The notes beneath the pieces were generated by a model. The model saw only the letters and a list, made by a program, of their open reading frames with translations, made no database searches and was not told the DNA's origin. A program made the position numbers and the translations under genes. Below, piece by piece: positions 34,755-38,169 of a DNA stretch of 38,169 bases (position 1 is the stretch's first letter; every line of letters starts with the position of its first letter). The DNA is taken from assembly GCA_946404035.1 (NCBI GenBank), contig CAMJCC010000006.1, positions 1 through 38,169 on the forward strand, read 5' to 3'. The stretch comes from an uncultured Clostridia bacterium. GTDB taxonomy: Bacteria; Bacillota; Clostridia; Oscillospirales; CAG-272.

Positions 34755-36314
34755 ATGAGACGCTACCTTCTGAATTTTGATACCGAACGGCTCGAACAGA
34801 TCAAGACCGACGTTCTGATCGTCGGAAGCGGGATCGCCGGGCTTTACGCCGCTCTGCACATATCGGAAAAGCTCTCCTGTATGGTCATCACCAAGACCGA
34901 CAAGATCGAGAAGAGCAATTCCTGGCTTGCGCAGGGCGGGATCGCCGCGGTCATCTCGCCCACCGACAACATCCAGTCGCATATCCGGGATACGCTGGAG
35001 GCGGGCGCGGGTCTTTGCAACGAGGAGGCGGTGCGCGTTCTTGTGTCGGAGGGACCCGAGAATATCCGGGAACTGGTCGAAATGGACGTTCCGTTCGATA
35101 CCAACCCGGAGGGGGAGCTCCAGATCGGGCGCGAGGGCGGACATTCCTGCCGCCGGATCGTCCATTGCGGCGGCGACGCGACAGGGCGCGAGACCACCAA
35201 ACGGCTGGGACAGCTGGTACTTGACCGCTCGAATATCGAGGTGCGGTTCAGCACCTATTTGATCGACGTTCTGACCGAGAACGGCGCCGTCGTGGGCGCC
35301 CTGATCTATGACGGAGCGCCGAAGATCGTCGTTTGCTCCAATATCCTGCTCGCCACGGGCGGGATCGGGCATCTGTACCGCTATACGACCAATCCCCGCG
35401 GTTCGATCGGGGACGGCATCGCCGCGGCGCTTCGCGCCGGAGTGAAGACCGATCTGATGGAGATGGTGCAGTTTCATCCCACGACCCTGATCTCCCACCG
35501 CGACAAGAGCCGCCTGTTCCTCATCAGCGAGGCGGTGCGCGGCGAGGGCGGAAAACTCCGCAATCTCAAGGGCGAGCCCATCATGGAGAACGTGCATCGT
35601 CTGAAAGACCTGGCTCCGCGCGACATCGTAACTCGCGCCATTCTCGCCGATATGGAGCGGACGGGCGACGAATACGCCCTGCTCGACGTTTCCAATATGA
35701 CCGAGGAGTTCTTCTCCCACCGTTTCCCGACCATTTACGCCCGCTGCAAGGAGGAGGGGATCGACGTTCCGACCCAGCCCATCCCGATCCATCCGGCGCA
35801 GCACTACTTTATGGGCGGTATCGCGACCGACCTGAACGGGATGACCAATATCGACGGGCTTTACGCCGCCGGGGAGTGCGCCTGTACCGGGATCCACGGG
35901 GCAAACCGCCTTGCCAGCAACTCGATGCTGGAATGCCTGGTCTTCGGTCGCCGCGTGGCTCGTCACATCGACGAATGCACGCGCGAGGGGAAAGACCGTA
36001 TCGCGCTTACGGGCGAGGCGCCCGCGGGCGGAGCCGTGATCTCGCGCGCCGAGATCTCGGGCAAGCACGAGATGCTCCGTAAGCTGATGAGCAAGTACGT
36101 CGGCGCGGTCAAAACCAGGGAAGGACTGACCCACGCGAAGACCGAGATCGACAAGATGTTCCGGGAACTTGACGAGGCGACCCTTGCCACCGTCGAGGAT
36201 TTCGAGCTGTTCAATATGATCACGGTCGCCGACGGCGTCGTCGGTGCTGCCCTCGCAAGAGAGCACAGCGTCGGCGCGCACTATATCGTCGATGAAAACG
36301 GCAAGCCGCTTTGA
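34755..36314 (+). CDS. nadB: L-aspartate oxidase
   Basis: DVLIVGSGIAGLYAALHI, SNSWLAQGGIAAV, GREGGHSCRRIVHCGGDATGRE, MVQFHPTTL, AAGECACTGIHGANRLASNSMLECLVFGRR. Confidence 0.95.
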   Translation: MRRYLLNFDTERLEQIKTDVLIVGSGIAGLYAALHISEKLSCMVITKTDKIEKSNSWLAQGGIAAVISPTDNIQSHIRDTLEAGAGLCNEEAVRVLVSEGPENIRELVEMDVPFDTNPEGELQIGREGGHSCRRIVHCGGDATGRETTKRLGQLVLDRSNIEVRFSTYLIDVLTENGAVVGALIYDGAPKIVVCSNILLATGGIGHLYRYTTNPRGSIGDGIAAALRAGVKTDLMEMVQFHPTTLISHRDKSRLFLISEAVRGEGGKLRNLKGEPIMENVHRLKDLAPRDIVTRAILADMERTGDEYALLDVSNMTEEFFSHRFPTIYARCKEEGIDVPTQPIPIHPAQHYFMGGIATDLNGMTNIDGLYAAGECACTGIHGANRLASNSMLECLVFGRRVARHIDECTREGKDRIALTGEAPAGGAVISRAEISGKHEMLRKLMSKYVGAVKTREGLTHAKTEIDKMFRELDEATLATVEDFELFNMITVADGVVGAALAREHSVGAHYIVDENGKPL

Positions 36315-37188
36315 GCCGGCGCGTCGGACGGTCGAGGAGATCGCACCGGCAAAGGTCAATCTGATCCTTTCGGTCGGCAAAAAACGGGAGGACGGTTACC
36401 ACGATCTTCTGACTTTGATGGAAACGGTCTCTCTCTGCGACAAATTGACGTTTCAAGTTGAAAACAGCATTCTGCCCGAAATTAAGTTGTCGATTTGCGG
36501 AAAATATCCGGTTCCGGAAGACCCCTCGAACCTTGTGATCCGATCAGCTGAGGCGTTTTTTGCTCGGATCGGACGGCGCTTTTCGGTCCGGCTTGAAAAG
36601 AACATCCCGACCGAGGCGGGTCTCGGCGGAGGGAGCGCGGACGCTGCGGCGACGCTGCGCGCGCTGAATCGGATCGCCGGGGACCCCATATCGTCCGACG
36701 AACTTTGCGACCTTGCCGCCACGCTTGGCGCCGACGTTCCGTTCTGCCTTTTCGGAGGGACGGCGATCTGCCGCGGGATCGGAGAGATCATGGAAACGAT
36801 CGACCGTCCGGCACGTCGGTTTTACGCCGTCGTGATGGGGAAAGACCGCGTTTCGACGTCCGGCGCCTACCGTGCGCTCGACGAATACCGTGCAAATAAC
36901 GCAGATGGTATTCAGATACCGTCCGAGACCGAATTGCAAACGCTTGCCGCGGGCGGGAACGTGCCGCTCGCAAACGACTTTGAAGCGGCGGTTTTCCCCG
37001 ACCGTCCCGCGATCGCGGAACGGAAAGCCCGGTTGCTTTCTCTCGGGGCAACAGACGCCCTGATGACCGGCAGCGGCGCCGCCGTGTTCGGGATCTTTCC
37101 CGACGCCGCGTCGGCTGTGCGCGCCGTTTCGGCGTTTTCCGACGCTGACGCCTTTGTCGTCGAAACGGTCGGGCGCTACTATTCTTGA
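36292..37188 (+). CDS. ispE: 4-diphosphocytidyl-2-C-methyl-D-erythritol kinase
   Basis: APAKVNLILSVGKKREDGYHDLLTLMETVSL, NIPTEAGLGGGSADAAATLRALN, ALMTGSGAAVFGIF. ATG 36292 overlaps nadB by 23 bp. Confidence 0.93.
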   Translation: MKTASRFEPARRTVEEIAPAKVNLILSVGKKREDGYHDLLTLMETVSLCDKLTFQVENSILPEIKLSICGKYPVPEDPSNLVIRSAEAFFARIGRRFSVRLEKNIPTEAGLGGGSADAAATLRALNRIAGDPISSDELCDLAATLGADVPFCLFGGTAICRGIGEIMETIDRPARRFYAVVMGKDRVSTSGAYRALDEYRANNADGIQIPSETELQTLAAGGNVPLANDFEAAVFPDRPAIAERKARLLSLGATDALMTGSGAAVFGIFPDAASAVRAVSAFSDADAFVVETVGRYYS

Positions 37189-37206
37189 AAGAAAGGATGT
37201 GTTCCC

Positions 37207-38169
37207 TTGAAAAAACGAGTGGAGAACCGGACGAATACCGGGAACAAACGGGGCGTCAAGGGCTTTTTTTCGTTTCTTGACCGGCATCCGATCCTCGAGG
37301 CGTCCTTTTACTCGCTGATACTAAACTTCCTGATGGAGGTCATCAGCCGCCGTTCACTTATCTCCGCCGTTTCTTTTCTCGTTCACAGCCCGCATTTCTT
37401 CCTTGCCGGTTGGGCGGTCATCTTCCTGACGCTTTCGCTTGCGCCGCTTTTCCCGAAAAAGGCATTCGTTTATTGCCTGTTCGGGATCCTCTGGCTCTCG
37501 ATGGCGATCACCAACGCCGCTCTGGTCGTGATCCGCACCGCGCCGTTTGAGGCGGTCGATTTCTCGATCATCCGCACGGGTCTCGGCATCATTACGATCT
37601 ATCTCAAGGTCTGGCAGATCATCCTGATCTCGCTCGCTATCCTCTCGGCTCTTGCCGGCGTGGTCTTCATCCTGATCAAGGTCAAACCGCGGAAAGTGAT
37701 GTTCCGCCGCGCCTTGATCGGCGTCGGGCTTTCCGCCCTGATCTCTTTCGGGCTGATCGTTCCGCTCAATTTGCTTGGGTATTATCCCTACGCTTTTTCC
37801 AATTTGACCGAGTCCTATGACCGGTACGGCTTCACCTATTGCTTTACCTGCAGTATCTTCGACCGCGGCGTCAACCGTCCCGACGGATACTCGAAGAGGG
37901 CGGTCAACGACCTCTGCGCCAATATCGACGAACAGACGCCGGTCAAAGCGGACAGCGACCCGAACGTCATCATCCTGCAGCTCGAGAGTTTCTTTGACGT
38001 CGGGCGGCTTGCCGACGTGACCTTCTCCGAGAACCCGATCCCGTACTTTACGCAGCTGAAGGAGCAGTATTCCTCCGGGCTTTTGACCGTTCCGACCATC
38101 GGCGCCGGGACGGCGAACACCGAATTTGAGTTGGTGACCGGGATGAGCCACAACGACTTCGGCACCGGG
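37207..38169 (+). CDS. LTA synthase family sulfatase-like membrane protein, 3'-truncated by window edge
   Basis: Open to the right edge, so absent from the ORF track. TTG start after GAAAGGATG; hydrophobic N-terminal half, then NVIILQLESFFDV...PYFTQLKEQYSSGLLTVPTIGAGTANTEFELVTGMSHNDFG. Confidence 0.85.
   Translation, partial: MKKRVENRTNTGNKRGVKGFFSFLDRHPILEASFYSLILNFLMEVISRRSLISAVSFLVHSPHFFLAGWAVIFLTLSLAPLFPKKAFVYCLFGILWLSMAITNAALVVIRTAPFEAVDFSIIRTGLGIITIYLKVWQIILISLAILSALAGVVFILIKVKPRKVMFRRALIGVGLSALISFGLIVPLNLLGYYPYAFSNLTESYDRYGFTYCFTCSIFDRGVNRPDGYSKRAVNDLCANIDEQTPVKADSDPNVIILQLESFFDVGRLADVTFSENPIPYFTQLKEQYSSGLLTVPTIGAGTANTEFELVTGMSHNDFGTG

Noticed and set aside
34725-36380. 551-aa minus-strand ORF antisense to nadB
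   Set aside because: Shadow ORF; NadB FAD-binding and active-site motifs are intact on the plus strand.

Overview
The window looks like a GC-rich Firmicutes/Clostridia-type chromosomal segment made mostly of housekeeping genes. The taxonomic reading is inference from gene content and order.

Left to right:
- a 5'-truncated class A PBP and gdhA (+), then comEC (-)
- a six-gene plus-strand run: TerB_N/TerB-C protein, DUF2791-type P-loop ATPase, DEAH helicase, SAM methyltransferase, hslO (Hsp33), PPi-type phosphofructokinase
- ftsZ and a compact dcw cluster (-): mraZ-rsmH-ftsL-like-spoVD/pbp-murE-murF-mraY-ftsW-murG
- a small uncharacterised gene with ispD-ispF, then rpe and a D-2-hydroxyacid dehydrogenase (+)
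- rpsF-ssb-rpsR (-) and two tandem AI-2E-family transporters (-)
- nadC-nadB-ispE and a 3'-truncated LTA-synthase-like sulfatase (+)

The most interesting locus is the three-gene TerB/ATPase/helicase module at 5653-10871. It matches the published composition of the Shango anti-phage system, but here it sits in an ordinary chromosomal context. It is driven by a perfect-consensus housekeeping promoter and is translationally chained to a methyltransferase, Hsp33 and PFK.

Other signals worth checking:
- a structured ispF-rpe intergenic region with mutually exclusive pairings
- a terminator-like hairpin just before the spoVD ribosome-binding site
- a degenerate metallo-beta-lactamase domain in ComEC
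- a three-unit 10-bp MraZ-box-like array at a perfect promoter
- a long Ala/Pro/Lys/Glu tail on ribosomal protein S6, with an S6:S18-like leader

I saw no tRNA, rRNA, CRISPR or mobile element. All family calls are by reading motifs; no database search was run.
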